Shown here piece by piece: positions 8,253 through 21,782 of a stretch of DNA of 61,960 nucleotides. The stretch is from Intrasporangiaceae bacterium (GTDB lineage: Bacteria > Actinomycetota > Actinomycetes > Actinomycetales > Dermatophilaceae). Under the pieces are notes generated by a model. That model had not been told where the DNA came from and searched no databases. It was given only the letters and a program-made list of their open reading frames with translations. Positions within the stretch are counted from its first letter, which is position 1. Each line of letters opens with the position of its first letter. Where the stretch lies: positions 1-61,960 of the forward strand of contig DUPF01000006.1 of assembly GCA_012838445.1 (NCBI GenBank), given 5' to 3'. Position numbers and translations under genes: made by a program.

Positions 8253-8310
8253 CGTGCTGGTCCTTTCCGGGACGTCGGTGAAGTCACTACGAGCGAGGTC
8301 GGCGGCCGGG

Positions 8311-9113
<803 letters not shown>

Positions 9114-9119
9114 GAAGGA

Positions 9120-9398
9120 GTGACCCGCGAACCTGCTCAGGTGGTGACGACTGCTCGTCGCCCGCTCAAGGACGAGCAGTCCGCCCGGGTGCGCAAGTAC
9201 CTCATCGCGATGAGCATCCGCACCGCGTGCTTCGCGGGCGCGGCGTTCTCGACGGGATGGCTGCGGTGGGCGATGGTCGCCGGGGCGGTGTTCCTGCCCT
9301 ACTTCGCCGTCGTCATCGCCAATGCGGTCAAGCCGCGTGCCCTCAACGTCGCGACGAATCAGCCGCCGGTCTCACCGCGGCGCCACCTCGGCGGTTGA
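9120..9398 (+). CDS. DUF3099 family small membrane protein
   Basis: 92-residue protein. A basic N-terminus (TTARRPLKDEQSARVRKYLIAMSIRT) leads into two hydrophobic segments (CFAGAAFSTGWLRWAMVAGA and VFLPYFAVVIANAV), then a basic Pro-rich tail. This is the architecture of the actinobacterial DUF3099 family, whose function is unknown to me. The GTG start has no spaced ribosome binding site: AAGGAG runs straight into it. The TACCCT -10 box 6 nt away supports leaderless translation. Next gene, moaA, is convergent. Confidence 0.7.
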   Translation: MTREPAQVVTTARRPLKDEQSARVRKYLIAMSIRTACFAGAAFSTGWLRWAMVAGAVFLPYFAVVIANAVKPRALNVATNQPPVSPRRHLGG

Positions 9399-9428
9399 CC
9401 CGCCTGAACCACTCAGCCGCAGAACGAT

Positions 9429-10439
9429 TCAGCCGCCGATCGCCGACATCGGCCGGTCCGGCTGGCTGAAGCCGGCCGTCCCGATCCCGTGGCCGGGGGC
9501 CTTGACCCACATCTCCCCGTTGATCAGGGCAGCGAGTTCGTCGTCACTGGCACCGTCACGCATCGGGCCGCGCAGGTCGGTCTCCCGCTGGGAGAACAGA
9601 CAGTTGCGGACCTGCCCGTCGGCGGTCAGCCGGGTGCGGTCACAGGCCCGGCAGAACGGCCGGGTCACGCTCGCGATGATGCCGACGGTCGCCGGTCCCC
9701 CGTCGACGAGGAACCGCTCCGCCGGGGCGCTGCCTCGTTCCGAGGCCGGCATCGGCGTGAGCGTGAAGCGCCGGGAGAGCCGCTCGTGGATCTCCTCGGC
9801 GGTGACCATCGCGGTCTTGTCCCACGAGTGCTGGGCGTCGAGCGGCATCTGCTCGATGAACCGCAGTTCATAGCCCCGGTCGAGGCACCACTGCAGCACG
9901 TCGGCGACCGAGTGGTCGTTGATCCCCCGCATCGCGACGGCGTTGACCTTGACCGGCAGGAGACCGGCCTCGGCGGCCGCGGCCAGGCCCTTCTCCACGT
10001 CGGGGAGCCGATCCCGACGGGTCAGCGTCTGGAACTCGTCCCGGTTGACGGTGTCGAGGCTGACGTTGACCCGGTCGAGTCCGGCGGCGGCCAGTGGTCC
10101 GGCCACCCGTTCCAGTCCGACGCCGTTGGTCGTCATCGCGATCTTCGGGCGCGGCTCGAGGGCGGCCATCCGTTCCACGAGGGCAGGCAGGCCGCGCCGC
10201 AGCAGCGGTTCGCCACCGGTGAGCCGGATCTGGGTGACCCCGAGTCGGACGAAGATCGACACGAGCCGGATCATCTCGTCGTCGGTGAGCATCTCCGGTC
10301 GGGGCAGCCACGGCAGGCCCTCCGCCGGCATGCAGTAGGTGCAGCGGAGGTTGCACCGGTCGGTCACCGACACCCGCAGATCCCGCGCCACGCGACCGTG
10401 CTGGTCGGCGAGCGGGAGAGCATGAGCCGGGCGAGACAT
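9429..10439 (-). CDS. moaA: GTP 3',8-cyclase (molybdenum cofactor synthesis)
   Basis: 336-residue radical SAM enzyme that converts GTP to 3',8-cyclo-7,8-dihydro-GTP, first step of molybdopterin synthesis. The SAM-cluster cysteines are C29, C33 and C36 (CNLRCTYC). The C-terminal cluster motif C-x2-C-x13-C (CRACDRTRL...NC) binds the second 4Fe-4S cluster. The protein ends in Gly-Gly, needed in MoaA. The ATG at 10439 is 7 nt after a TAGTCT -10 box. It stands alone, with no other moa genes in the window. It would depend on the Fe-S supply from the suf operon. Confidence 0.95.
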   Translation of the reverse strand: MSRPAHALPLADQHGRVARDLRVSVTDRCNLRCTYCMPAEGLPWLPRPEMLTDDEMIRLVSIFVRLGVTQIRLTGGEPLLRRGLPALVERMAALEPRPKIAMTTNGVGLERVAGPLAAAGLDRVNVSLDTVNRDEFQTLTRRDRLPDVEKGLAAAAEAGLLPVKVNAVAMRGINDHSVADVLQWCLDRGYELRFIEQMPLDAQHSWDKTAMVTAEEIHERLSRRFTLTPMPASERGSAPAERFLVDGGPATVGIIASVTRPFCRACDRTRLTADGQVRNCLFSQRETDLRGPMRDGASDDELAALINGEMWVKAPGHGIGTAGFSQPDRPMSAIGG

Positions 10440-10446
10440 ACCCACC

Positions 10447-10477
10447 AGACTACGTTGTGCCCGCCTGGTCGTAGTGT
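10447..10477. promoter_or_regulatory. -10 boxes for moaA (minus) and SURF1 (plus)
   Basis: TAGTCT on the minus strand (10452-10447) lies 7 nt before the moaA ATG (leaderless). TAGTGT on the plus strand (10472-10477) lies upstream of a GGAGGA ribosome binding site (10488-10493), so the SURF1 message has a short leader. Confidence 0.45.
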
Positions 10478-10499
10478 TGGCGACGATGGAGGACCGAGT

Positions 10500-11336
10500 G
10501 TGCTGAAGAAGCTGATCGAGCCGAAATGGCTCGGCGGGATCGCGCTGGCGACCCTGTTCGCGGTCGCGTGCTACTTCCTCGGGCAGTGGCAGTGGAGCCG
10601 CTATGAGCACAAGGCCGACCGCAACGCGACCCTGGACCGCAACTACGCCGCTGAGCCGGTCCCGTTCGGGGACGTCAGCGACGCGAACGGCGTCCGCCCC
10701 GGTGCGGACTGGTCCCGGGTAGAGCTCAGCGGGCAGTACGCCCCGGAGCATGTCTACGTCCGCAACCGCCCCAACGACGGCGTCTACGGATACGAGATCC
10801 TCGGCCTGTTGCGCACCTCCGGCGACGGCACGGTCGTCATCGATCGGGGCTGGGTGCCGAACTCACCGCAGGGCGCGGCGGTGCTGCCCGAGGTCGCTCC
10901 CCCACCAGCGGGGACGGTGACGGTGGTCGGCTGGGTCCGCCCCTACGAACGCAGCCTGGACCGGGACCTGCCGGCGGGTCAGGTGGCCTCGATCGCTGCT
11001 ACGGATCTGACCGCAACGACCGGCGCCGACCTGGCCGGCGCATACCTCGTCGCACAGCAGGAGTATGCGTCGGGCCGGTCCGCGGACCCGGCACCGGTGG
11101 ACTCGGGGCTGCTCCCCCTCGAACCGCCGGACCGCAGCCTCGGCCCGCATCAGGCGTATGCGATCCAGTGGTGGATCACGATGGCGCTGGGGTATGCGTT
11201 CGTCGCCCTTGGCGTGCGCCGTGAGCTGCGTGAGGAGGAGGCCGAGCGCGACCCGGAGGCGGCGGCCGAGCGGGCCCGGGCCAAGGCCGAGCGGAAGAAG
11301 CAGAAGGTGTCCCGCTGGGACGAGGACGACTTCTGA
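10500..11336 (+). CDS. SURF1 family cytochrome oxidase assembly protein
   Basis: 278-residue SURF1-family protein, an assembly factor for haem-copper cytochrome c oxidase. It has the family's two-anchor layout: a TM segment near residues 11-28 (LGGIALATLFAVACYFLGQW), then a large external domain with VYVRNRPNDGVYGYEIL and VVIDRGWVPN, and a second TM segment (AIQWWITMALGYAFVALGV). A charged Lys/Glu tail is cytoplasmic. GTG start with GGAGGA at the right spacing. ctaA and ctaB for haem A synthesis lie 18-20 kb away. Confidence 0.9.
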   Translation: MLKKLIEPKWLGGIALATLFAVACYFLGQWQWSRYEHKADRNATLDRNYAAEPVPFGDVSDANGVRPGADWSRVELSGQYAPEHVYVRNRPNDGVYGYEILGLLRTSGDGTVVIDRGWVPNSPQGAAVLPEVAPPPAGTVTVVGWVRPYERSLDRDLPAGQVASIAATDLTATTGADLAGAYLVAQQEYASGRSADPAPVDSGLLPLEPPDRSLGPHQAYAIQWWITMALGYAFVALGVRRELREEEAERDPEAAAERARAKAERKKQKVSRWDEDDF

Positions 11337-11358
11337 GTCGACCGCTTGCGGCGACGGG

Positions 11359-13215
11359 CTACTGGCGGAACTGGGTGCGGTACAGGTCGGCGTAGAGTCC
11401 GCTGCGGCCGAGGAGTTCGGCGTGGGTGCCGCGCTCGATGATCCGGCCGCCGTCGAGGACGAGGATCTCGTCGGCGGCGCGCACGGTGGAGAGTCGGTGG
11501 GCGATGACGAGCGCGGTGCGTTCGCTCAGCGCATCGTCGAGGGCCCGCTGGACGGCCGCCTCGGACTCGCTGTCCAGGTGGGCGGTGGCCTCGTCGAGGA
11601 TGATCAGTCCGGGTGCCTTGAGGAGGAGCCGGGCCAGCGCGATCCGCTGCTTCTCTCCCCCGCTGAGCCGGTGACCGCGGTCCCCGACGACGGTGTCCAG
11701 CCCCTCGGGTAGGGCGGCGACGAGGTCGAGCACCTGGGCCTGGTCGAGGACCGCCCAGATGTCGTCCTCGGTGGCGTCGGGGTCGGCGTAGAGCAGGTTG
11801 GCGCGGATCGTGTCGTGGAACAGGTGCGCCTCCTGGGTGACCATGCCGACGACGTCGCGCAGGGAGTCGTCGGTGGCCTTGGTCAACGGCACCCCGTTGA
11901 TCCGGATCTGGCCGCTCTCCGGGTCGTAGAGCCGGGCGACCAGCGAGGTGATCGTCGTCTTGCCCGCACCGGAGGGTCCGACGAGGGCGACGGTGCGTCC
12001 GGGTTCGACGGTGAAGCTGACCTCGCGGAGGATCTCGGTGCCGCCGAGCCGGTCACCGACCGCGACCGATTCGAGTGAGGCGAGGGAGACCTCGTCCGCG
12101 CCGGGATAGGCGAAGGAGACGTCCTCGACCTCGAGGCGCACCGGCCCGGCCGGGATGTCGACGGCGTCGGCGGCCTGCGCGACGAGCGGCCGCAGGTCGA
12201 GGACCTCGAAGACCCGCTCGAAGGAGACCAGGGCGGTCATGATGTCGACCCGGACGTTCGAGATCGCGGTGAGCGGGCCGTACAACCGGGCGAGCAGAGC
12301 GGTCAGGGCGACGAGGGTCCCGACCTGGAGGGTGCCGTCGACGGCCATGACGCCGCCGAAGCCGTAGACCATGGCGGTCGCCAGGGAGGCGACCATCGTC
12401 AGCGCGACGAAGAAGAACGAGCGGTTCAGCGCGATGCGGACCCCGACGTCCCGGACCCCGGCGGCGCGGGCCGCATACGTCGCCTCCTCCCGCTCGGGTC
12501 GGCCGAACAGTTTGACGAGGAGGGCACCGGCGACGTTGAACCGCTCGGTCATGCTCGCGCCCATGTCGGCGTTGAGGCGCATCTGCTCGTGCGAGAGCGC
12601 CGCCAGGCGACGCCCCATGATCTTGGCCGGGACGAGGAAGAACGGCAGGAGGAGCAGCGCCCCGAGCGTCAACTGCCACGACAGGGACAGCATCGCCGCG
12701 ACGATGAGGACGAGGGAGACGGCGTTGCTGACCACCGACGACAGCACCGTCGTGAACGCCTGCTGGGCGCCGATGACGTCACTGTTGAGCCGGCTGACGA
12801 GCGCCCCGGTCTGGGCGCGGGTGAAGAACGCGATCGGTTGGCGCAGCACATGCCCGAAGACCTCGGTGCGCAGCGCATAGATCAGACCTTCCCCGATCCG
12901 GGCCGAGTGCCACCGCTGCACCATCGTCAGGATGCCCTCGAGGAGGGCGATCGCGGCGACGATGAGCGCGATCCGGACCACGAGGCCGGTGTTCCCGGGG
13001 ATGACGCCGTCGTCGATGAGCCGCTGCAGGAGCAGCGGGGTCGCGACGACGAGGACCGCGTCGAGGACGACGAGGACGAGGAAGACGGCGATCTGACGCC
13101 GGTGCGGCCGCGCATACGACAGCACCCGGCGCAGCGTCCCGTCGGCGAGTTCGATGTCGCGGACCGAGTCGTCCCGGGTCATGGCATGCATCAACTGCCA
13201 CGGGCTGGTGCTCAC
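11359..13215 (-). CDS. ABC exporter, fused membrane and ATPase domains
   Basis: 618-residue half-transporter of the MsbA/LmrA type. The N-terminal 6-TM domain spans about residues 40-320 (AVFLVLVVLDAVLVVATPLLL, IALIVAAIALLEGILTMV and others). The ATPase carries Walker A GPSGAGKTT, signature LSGGEKQR, Walker B LIILDEATAHLD and the H-loop IAHRLST. I choose the GTG at 13215 because GGAGGA precedes it by 5 nt; longer frames run into the upstream ABC-F gene, which ends 13 nt away. The two are probably cotranscribed. It likely works as a homodimer. Substrate unknown. Confidence 0.9.
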   Translation of the reverse strand: MSTSPWQLMHAMTRDDSVRDIELADGTLRRVLSYARPHRRQIAVFLVLVVLDAVLVVATPLLLQRLIDDGVIPGNTGLVVRIALIVAAIALLEGILTMVQRWHSARIGEGLIYALRTEVFGHVLRQPIAFFTRAQTGALVSRLNSDVIGAQQAFTTVLSSVVSNAVSLVLIVAAMLSLSWQLTLGALLLLPFFLVPAKIMGRRLAALSHEQMRLNADMGASMTERFNVAGALLVKLFGRPEREEATYAARAAGVRDVGVRIALNRSFFFVALTMVASLATAMVYGFGGVMAVDGTLQVGTLVALTALLARLYGPLTAISNVRVDIMTALVSFERVFEVLDLRPLVAQAADAVDIPAGPVRLEVEDVSFAYPGADEVSLASLESVAVGDRLGGTEILREVSFTVEPGRTVALVGPSGAGKTTITSLVARLYDPESGQIRINGVPLTKATDDSLRDVVGMVTQEAHLFHDTIRANLLYADPDATEDDIWAVLDQAQVLDLVAALPEGLDTVVGDRGHRLSGGEKQRIALARLLLKAPGLIILDEATAHLDSESEAAVQRALDDALSERTALVIAHRLSTVRAADEILVLDGGRIIERGTHAELLGRSGLYADLYRTQFRQ

Positions 13216-13228
13216 GTCAATCCTCCGC

Positions 13229-14827
<1,599 letters not shown>

Positions 14828-14911
14828 GATGCAGGGGCTTCTTCGGACGAGGGATGGGGACGGCCACGGGTGTTCGGCGGGTTCGGACACCGTCGAGGGT
14901 GGGCAATGGCC

Positions 14912-14918
14912 TAGTCTA
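14912..14918. promoter_or_regulatory. Nested divergent -10 boxes (TAGTCTA)
   Basis: TAGTCT on the plus strand (14912-14917, towards the gene at 15001) and TAGACT on the minus strand (14918-14913, towards the ABC-F gene) share five base pairs. Only one polymerase could open this site at a time. Confidence 0.4.
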
Positions 14919-15000
14919 AGTGCGCCGGAGCGACACCCCTGACGCGCCGGCACGCCAGTCCCGCAGTTCGACCTGCCCGCGGTCCGAAAGGCACGTGAAC

Positions 15001-15942
15001 ATGAGCTTCAACGAGAACGTCCAACTGGATACCTCACGCATCCGTGGCGGACGCGGTGGTGGCGGTGGTGGCCGCGGCGGACCGGGTGGCGTCGTCATCG
15101 GCGGCGGCATCGGCGGTCTGATCCTGACCCTCATCCTGATGTTCCTCGGTGTAAAACCCGGCGATATTCCCTTGCCGACCGATCCGGGCAGCGGCGGTGG
15201 TGGCGGTCAGATCAACACTGAGGGGGAGGCAAACTCGGAGCTGTTCGCGCATTGCGAGACCGGCGCCGACGCCAACAAGGACGTCTGGTGCCGGATGGTC
15301 GCAACCGAGAACTCGCTGCAGGCCTTCTGGGGGACGGAACTGCAGAGACGGAGGAGCCAAGTTCAGTGGCGTGAGCCGACCCTCACCCTGTATCAGGGCA
15401 CCTGGCAGTCCGCGTGCGGCACCGCCTCGAACCAGGTCGGCCCGTTCTACTGCCCACTCGACCAGGGTGTCTACATCGACGCCGACTTCTTCCAGCTCCT
15501 CGAGCAGCAGTTCGGCGCCAAGGGCGGGCCGCTCGCCCAGGAGTATGTCCTGGCCCACGAGTTCGGTCACGCCCTGCAGGACCAGCTGGGCCTGCTCGGC
15601 CGCGCCCAGCGGGATCCCAACGGTCCCGAGTCCGGGGCGGTCCGCATCGAGCTCATGGCCGACTGCCTCGCGGGCGTGTGGGCCAAGCACGCGAGTGAGA
15701 CGCCGGCGCCCGGCAGCGACACCCCGATGCTCAAGCCGCTCACCGACGACGACATCAGGGACGCTCTCTCAGCAGCCGCGGCGGTCGGTGACGACAACAT
15801 CCAGGAGCGCACCCAGGGCCGGGTCACCCCGGAGAACTGGACGCACGGCTCGGCCGAGGCCCGCCAGCGCTGGTTCCTCCAGGGCTACACGACCGGCGAC
15901 CTGAACAAGTGCGACACCTTCGCCGTGGAGTCGGTGAACTGA
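15001..15942 (+). CDS. Neutral zinc metallopeptidase (YpfJ/KPN_02809 family)
   Basis: 313-residue membrane-anchored metallopeptidase-like protein. A glycine/arginine-rich N-terminus (about 16-30) leads to one TM segment at about 31-50 (VVIGGGIGGLILTLILMFLG). A Gly-rich linker and an external domain follow. The zinc motif HEFGH is at residues 186-190 in EYVLAHEFGHALQDQL, with the downstream ELMADCLAG motif supplying the third ligand. Four or more cysteines are in the external part. Substrate is unknown for this family. The ATG at 15001 follows GAAAGG and a short leader after the TAGTCT box. Confidence 0.88.
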   Translation: MSFNENVQLDTSRIRGGRGGGGGGRGGPGGVVIGGGIGGLILTLILMFLGVKPGDIPLPTDPGSGGGGGQINTEGEANSELFAHCETGADANKDVWCRMVATENSLQAFWGTELQRRRSQVQWREPTLTLYQGTWQSACGTASNQVGPFYCPLDQGVYIDADFFQLLEQQFGAKGGPLAQEYVLAHEFGHALQDQLGLLGRAQRDPNGPESGAVRIELMADCLAGVWAKHASETPAPGSDTPMLKPLTDDDIRDALSAAAAVGDDNIQERTQGRVTPENWTHGSAEARQRWFLQGYTTGDLNKCDTFAVESVN

Positions 15943-15958
15943 TCCGCACCAGCAACGA

Positions 15959-16936
15959 ATGCGCCGCCAGGTCGCCGTCGTCGGGGGTGGGATCGCCGGG
16001 CTGACCCTGGCCGCGGCCCTCGATCCGCGACGCTTCGCGGTGACGGTCCACGAGGCCGAGCCGGAACGCGCCGGCGCGGGCTTCGCCCTCGGACTGTGGC
16101 CGGCCGCGCTGCGTGCCCTGTCCCGCATCGGGGCCCGGGAGGCTGTCGCGGCGCTGGGGCACCGCCCGCCGGGAGCCGGACTGCACACGATCGCCGGCCG
16201 CCGCCTGCTCCCCCTCGGATCGCCGCCACTGATCATGGTGCAGCGCCCGGACCTGCTCGCCGCCCTGCGCGCGGCGGTGCCGCCGGAAGTGCGGATGTCG
16301 TCCGGTGAGGTGAGCGACCCGGCGGCCCTCGACGCCGACCTCGTCATCGGCGCCGACGGGGTCCGGTCGCGGGTCAGGCCCCTCGTGCAGCCCTCGGCCG
16401 CGGAGCGGCTGCCGACGCCCTATGTCGCGCTGCGTGGCCTGACGACGCTGCCGGTCCGGGTCCGCGAGATCGGCGAGTACTGGGGCCGCGGCCGACTCTT
16501 CGGGATCGTGCCGGCGGGTCCGAGCGGTGCGTACTGGTTCACCAGCCACCGCAGCGCCCTCGGCCCCGAGCCGCTGGACCCGGAGGTGGTCCTCGCGGAG
16601 GCCAGGGCTGTCTTCGCCACGGCTGCGCCGATCGTGCGGACGGTCCTGGACCGGGCCGGACCGGAGGTCTCGGCCACCCGGATCTGGACGGCGCCCCCGA
16701 TGCGCCGCTATGTCCGGGGTCGGTATGCGGTGATCGGCGACGCCGCCCACGCGATGACCCCGAATCTGGGTCGGGGTGCGTGCGAGGCGATCATCGACGC
16801 CGTCACCCTCGCCGCCGCGATGGAACGCGGCACGGTGGCCACCTGGCAGGCCCGGCGGGTTCCGCTCACCCAGGGCTACCGAGTCGCCTCCGGGGCGCTG
16901 ATGCGGCTCGCCCTCCAGGACCTGCGTCGACAGTGA
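15959..16936 (+). CDS. FAD-dependent monooxygenase, PHBH-like
   Basis: 325-residue flavoprotein of the UbiH/PHBH class. The N-terminus carries the FAD motif GGGIAGLTLAAAL (about residues 9-21). The middle part has DLVIGADGVRS (the DG fingerprint). The third motif GDAAHAMTPNLGRGACEAI binds FAD ribityl. It is slightly shorter than typical family members (370-400 aa). It starts 16 nt after the metallopeptidase stop, so the two are probably cotranscribed. The substrate cannot be deduced; an aromatic or other small hydroxylation substrate is the family norm. Confidence 0.87.
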   Translation: MRRQVAVVGGGIAGLTLAAALDPRRFAVTVHEAEPERAGAGFALGLWPAALRALSRIGAREAVAALGHRPPGAGLHTIAGRRLLPLGSPPLIMVQRPDLLAALRAAVPPEVRMSSGEVSDPAALDADLVIGADGVRSRVRPLVQPSAAERLPTPYVALRGLTTLPVRVREIGEYWGRGRLFGIVPAGPSGAYWFTSHRSALGPEPLDPEVVLAEARAVFATAAPIVRTVLDRAGPEVSATRIWTAPPMRRYVRGRYAVIGDAAHAMTPNLGRGACEAIIDAVTLAAAMERGTVATWQARRVPLTQGYRVASGALMRLALQDLRRQ

Positions 16937-16967
16937 TGATCCTGCGTCGCGACGGTGCGGCGCCGGT

Positions 16968-18170
16968 TCAGTCCTCGGGGTCGCTGGGTCCCGTGGTGTC
17001 GATCCAGTCGCGGATCGTCGCGGCGTGTTCGTCGAGCAGCGGCGGGCTGACATGGCTGCGCATCGTGGTCTCGGTCCCGTCGGGGTCGAAGAACCGCAAC
17101 GGCGGGCCGGGCAGTTCGATCGTGCCCAGCGTCGGGTGGTCGACGTCGACGACGAGTCCCTGCGCCCGCGTCTGGTCCCACTCGTAGACCTCACGCAGGT
17201 CCCGGACCCGCCCGGACGGAACACCGGTCCTGGCGAGCCGGTCGAGCAGCTCCTCCCGTCCGATGTCCGCGAAGGTGGCCTCGAGGAGGTTGATGACAGC
17301 GGTGCGCGAGGCGACCCGTTCGGCGTTGGTCGCCATCCCCTCGGTGTTCGGGTCGATCCCGAACTCGGCGCAGAGTCGCTGCCAGAGGGATTCGTTCCCG
17401 CAGGCGATCTGGACGGCCCCGTCGGCGCACCGGAACAGCCCGTAGGGGGCGATCGACGGGTGGTGGTTGCCCTGGGCCTGGGGGATCTCGTGGGCGACGG
17501 TCCACCGGGTGCCCTGGAAGGCGTGCACGCCGACGATGGCGGCGAGCAGGGAGGTCCGCACCACCTGGCCGCGCCCGGTGCGTTCACGCTGCAGCAGGGC
17601 AGCGAGCACCCCGAAGGCGCCGTACATCCCGGAGAGCAGGTCCCCGATCGGGACACCGACCCGCTGCGGATCCTCCGGTCCGGAGCCGGTCAGCGACATC
17701 AGACCCGCTTCACCCTGGGCGATCTGGTCATATCCGGGCCGTCCGCCTTCGGGTCCGTCGTGGCCGAAGCCGGAGATCGACAGCGTCACCAGCCGGGGGT
17801 TGAGTTCGGCCAGCCGCTGCGGCGGGAACCCGAGCCGGTCCAGGACACCGGGCCGGAAGTTCTCCATGAGCACGTCGCTGCGGGAGATGAGTTCGGTGAG
17901 GATCCGTTGCCCGTCCTCGGACTTCAGGTCCAGGGCGATGGACTCCTTGTTCCGGTTGCAGCTGAGGAAGTAGCTGGCGACATCCACCCCGTCGTTCCCG
18001 GGAACGAACGGCGGACCCCAGGTGCGGGTCTCGTCGCCGGAGCCGGGGGCCTCCACCTTGATGACGCGGGCCCCGAGATCGGCCATCATCATCGCGGCGT
18101 GGGGGCCGGCCAGGGCCCGGGTCAGGTCGAGGACGACGAGGTCGGCGAGCGGACCGGCATTGGCGGACAT
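16968..18170 (-). CDS. CaiB/BaiF (family III) CoA-transferase
   Basis: 400-residue family III CoA-transferase, which moves CoA between carboxylic acids. The N-terminus LADLVVLDLTRALAGPHAAM and ADLGARVIKVEAPGSGDETR contain the conserved CoA-binding segment. DLKSEDGQRILTEL and DVLMENFRPGVLDRLG follow, with the catalytic Asp region in the family position. The start at 18170 is chosen for AGGAG 8 nt upstream. No dehydrogenase or ligase neighbour indicates the substrate. It is convergent with the FAD monooxygenase. Confidence 0.9.
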   Translation of the reverse strand: MSANAGPLADLVVLDLTRALAGPHAAMMMADLGARVIKVEAPGSGDETRTWGPPFVPGNDGVDVASYFLSCNRNKESIALDLKSEDGQRILTELISRSDVLMENFRPGVLDRLGFPPQRLAELNPRLVTLSISGFGHDGPEGGRPGYDQIAQGEAGLMSLTGSGPEDPQRVGVPIGDLLSGMYGAFGVLAALLQRERTGRGQVVRTSLLAAIVGVHAFQGTRWTVAHEIPQAQGNHHPSIAPYGLFRCADGAVQIACGNESLWQRLCAEFGIDPNTEGMATNAERVASRTAVINLLEATFADIGREELLDRLARTGVPSGRVRDLREVYEWDQTRAQGLVVDVDHPTLGTIELPGPPLRFFDPDGTETTMRSHVSPPLLDEHAATIRDWIDTTGPSDPED

Positions 18171-18284
18171 GACGTTGCTCCTGAAGGGATGCGGACAGGG
18201 TGGCTGCGTGGTCCCAGCCAATAGGTCACCGGCGGTTGTGTCAAAGCGGGCAGGTCACGACCCGGGACGTTCGCCCGGCTGGGC

Positions 18285-18827
18285 TCAGCCGTCCTCGATG
18301 ACGATGCGGTATGCGGTGGCTCGCCCGATCGTCTCGTCCAGCACGGCCCGGCGCGGGTCGGCGATGTCGGTGTAGCTGCGGGTCGGCAGGTCGATCAGGG
18401 CGTTCAGTCGCGGATCCTCCAGGGTCTGGGCAATCAGACGCCGGTCTCCCCCGGTGACCACTGCGCCGGGCGTCACCGCCGTCTCGGCGAGGATCCGCGC
18501 CAGATGGTCCTGGACGGCGGCGACGAGGGCATCGGCCTGGCCCGCCCGGCGGCGGGCGAATCGCTGCTGGCTCCATCCCCCGGCGGCGGTGCGGGACTGG
18601 ACGTAGCGGGTCCCGACCTTGTGCGCGGCCAGGCGCGGGCCGTCCTCGCCGTCACCGTCGGCGACCGCGACGGCATAGCCGCCGCGGCGAATCAGCAGCA
18701 CCACCAACGGAACCGGCAACGGCTCCTCAACAGAGACGAGGCGTTGCGGACCGTCGGGGTTGTTGGCCTCGAATCGCTCCAGCCAGCCCGCGAACCGGCG
18801 CGCTGGGACGTGGACGGTGCGCGGCAT
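18285..18827 (-). CDS. Actinobacterial Vms1-like release factor (VLRF1 type)
   Basis: 180-residue protein that I assign to the bacterial branch of the Vms1/ANKZF1/eRF1-like release factors. These cleave peptidyl-tRNA on stalled ribosomes. The hallmark is the loop VGTRYVQSRTAAGGWSQQRF with the GxSQQ element at about residues 84-88, followed by the basic RRRAGQ helix. The second half (ILAETAVTPGAVVTGGDRRL) resembles the eRF1 middle-domain fold. It lies 52 nt downstream of sufT and may be read through from the suf operon. Family call is by motif only. Confidence 0.75.
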   Translation of the reverse strand: MPRTVHVPARRFAGWLERFEANNPDGPQRLVSVEEPLPVPLVVLLIRRGGYAVAVADGDGEDGPRLAAHKVGTRYVQSRTAAGGWSQQRFARRRAGQADALVAAVQDHLARILAETAVTPGAVVTGGDRRLIAQTLEDPRLNALIDLPTRSYTDIADPRRAVLDETIGRATAYRIVIEDG

Positions 18828-18879
18828 ACCGGCTCGTGGACGGTGCGGGTCTCGGGTCGGGTGAGGCGGGACCGGTCGG

Positions 18880-19206
18880 CTAGATGTTGAAGCCGATGGC
18901 CCGCAACTGCTCGCGGCCGTCCTCGGTGATCTTGTCCGGACCCCACGGCGGCATCCACACCCAGTTGATCCGGTGCGTCTTGACCAGACCGTCGAGGACC
19001 GACTGGATCTGGTCCTCGATGACGTCGGTGAGCGGGCAGGCCGCCGAGGTCAGCGTCATGTCGATGACCGCGTGGTTCTGCGGGTCGACCGTCACGCCGT
19101 AGACGAGGCCGAGGTCGACGATGTTGATCCCGAGCTCGGGGTCGACGACATCGCGAAGGGCCTCCTCGACATCAGCGACGTTGGCGGGCATCTCGGTGTT
19201 CGTCAT
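18880..19206 (-). CDS. sufT: Fe-S assembly factor SufT (DUF59/MIP18 family)
   Basis: 108-residue MIP18-family protein. The DVVDPELGINIVDLGLVYGV segment is the DPE motif of the family and the single reactive Cys lies in SAACPLTDVIE. The family helps mature Fe-S proteins. The ATG at 19206 overlaps the sufU stop by 4 nt (ATGA) and is preceded by GGAAGGA inside sufU. Last core gene of the suf operon. Confidence 0.93.
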   Translation of the reverse strand: MTNTEMPANVADVEEALRDVVDPELGINIVDLGLVYGVTVDPQNHAVIDMTLTSAACPLTDVIEDQIQSVLDGLVKTHRINWVWMPPWGPDKITEDGREQLRAIGFNI

Positions 19207-19678
19207 GTCGTTCCTTCCGAAGCGGTCGTGGGGGTGCGCAGTCCGTGACCGGACTGGGCGAGAGCATCCTCGAGGGCCATCCAGCCGAGGAGTGCGCACT
19301 TGACGCGGGCGGGGTACTTGCTGACCCCGGCGAGGGCCACCGCGTCGCCGATGACGTCCTCGTCACCGGGATCGGCGCCCTTGCTCGTGAGCATCGACCG
19401 GATCGCGGCGTATGCCCGGCCGGCCTGTTCGAGGGACTCTCCGGTGATCTCCTGGGCCATCATCGAGGCACTCGCGACACTGATCGAGCAGCCGAGCGCG
19501 TCGTAGGAGACGTCGGCCAGTCGCGCCTCCTGGCCGTCGCCCGTGACGTGCACCCGCACCGTCACCTCGTCACCACACGTCGGGTTGACGTGGTGCACCT
19601 CCGCCTCGAACGGTTCGCGCAGACCCGCGGCGTGCGGTCGTTTGGCGTGTTCGAGGATGAGTTCCTGGTAGAGGTCCA

Positions 19679-19679
<1 letters not shown>
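19203..19679 (-). CDS. sufU: SufU-type Fe-S assembly / sulfurtransferase protein
   Basis: 158-residue SufU, which in Gram-positives takes sulfur from SufS through a zinc site. The ligands are visible: Cys35 and Asp37 (NPTCGDE), Cys64 (ALGCSIS) and Cys128 (RVKCALL). The 20-odd residue insert between the second and third Cys that separates SufU from IscU is present. The ATG shares one base with the sufS stop (TGATG), so translation is coupled. Confidence 0.95.
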
Positions 19680-21776
<2,097 letters not shown>

Positions 21777-21782
21777 GTCTTC

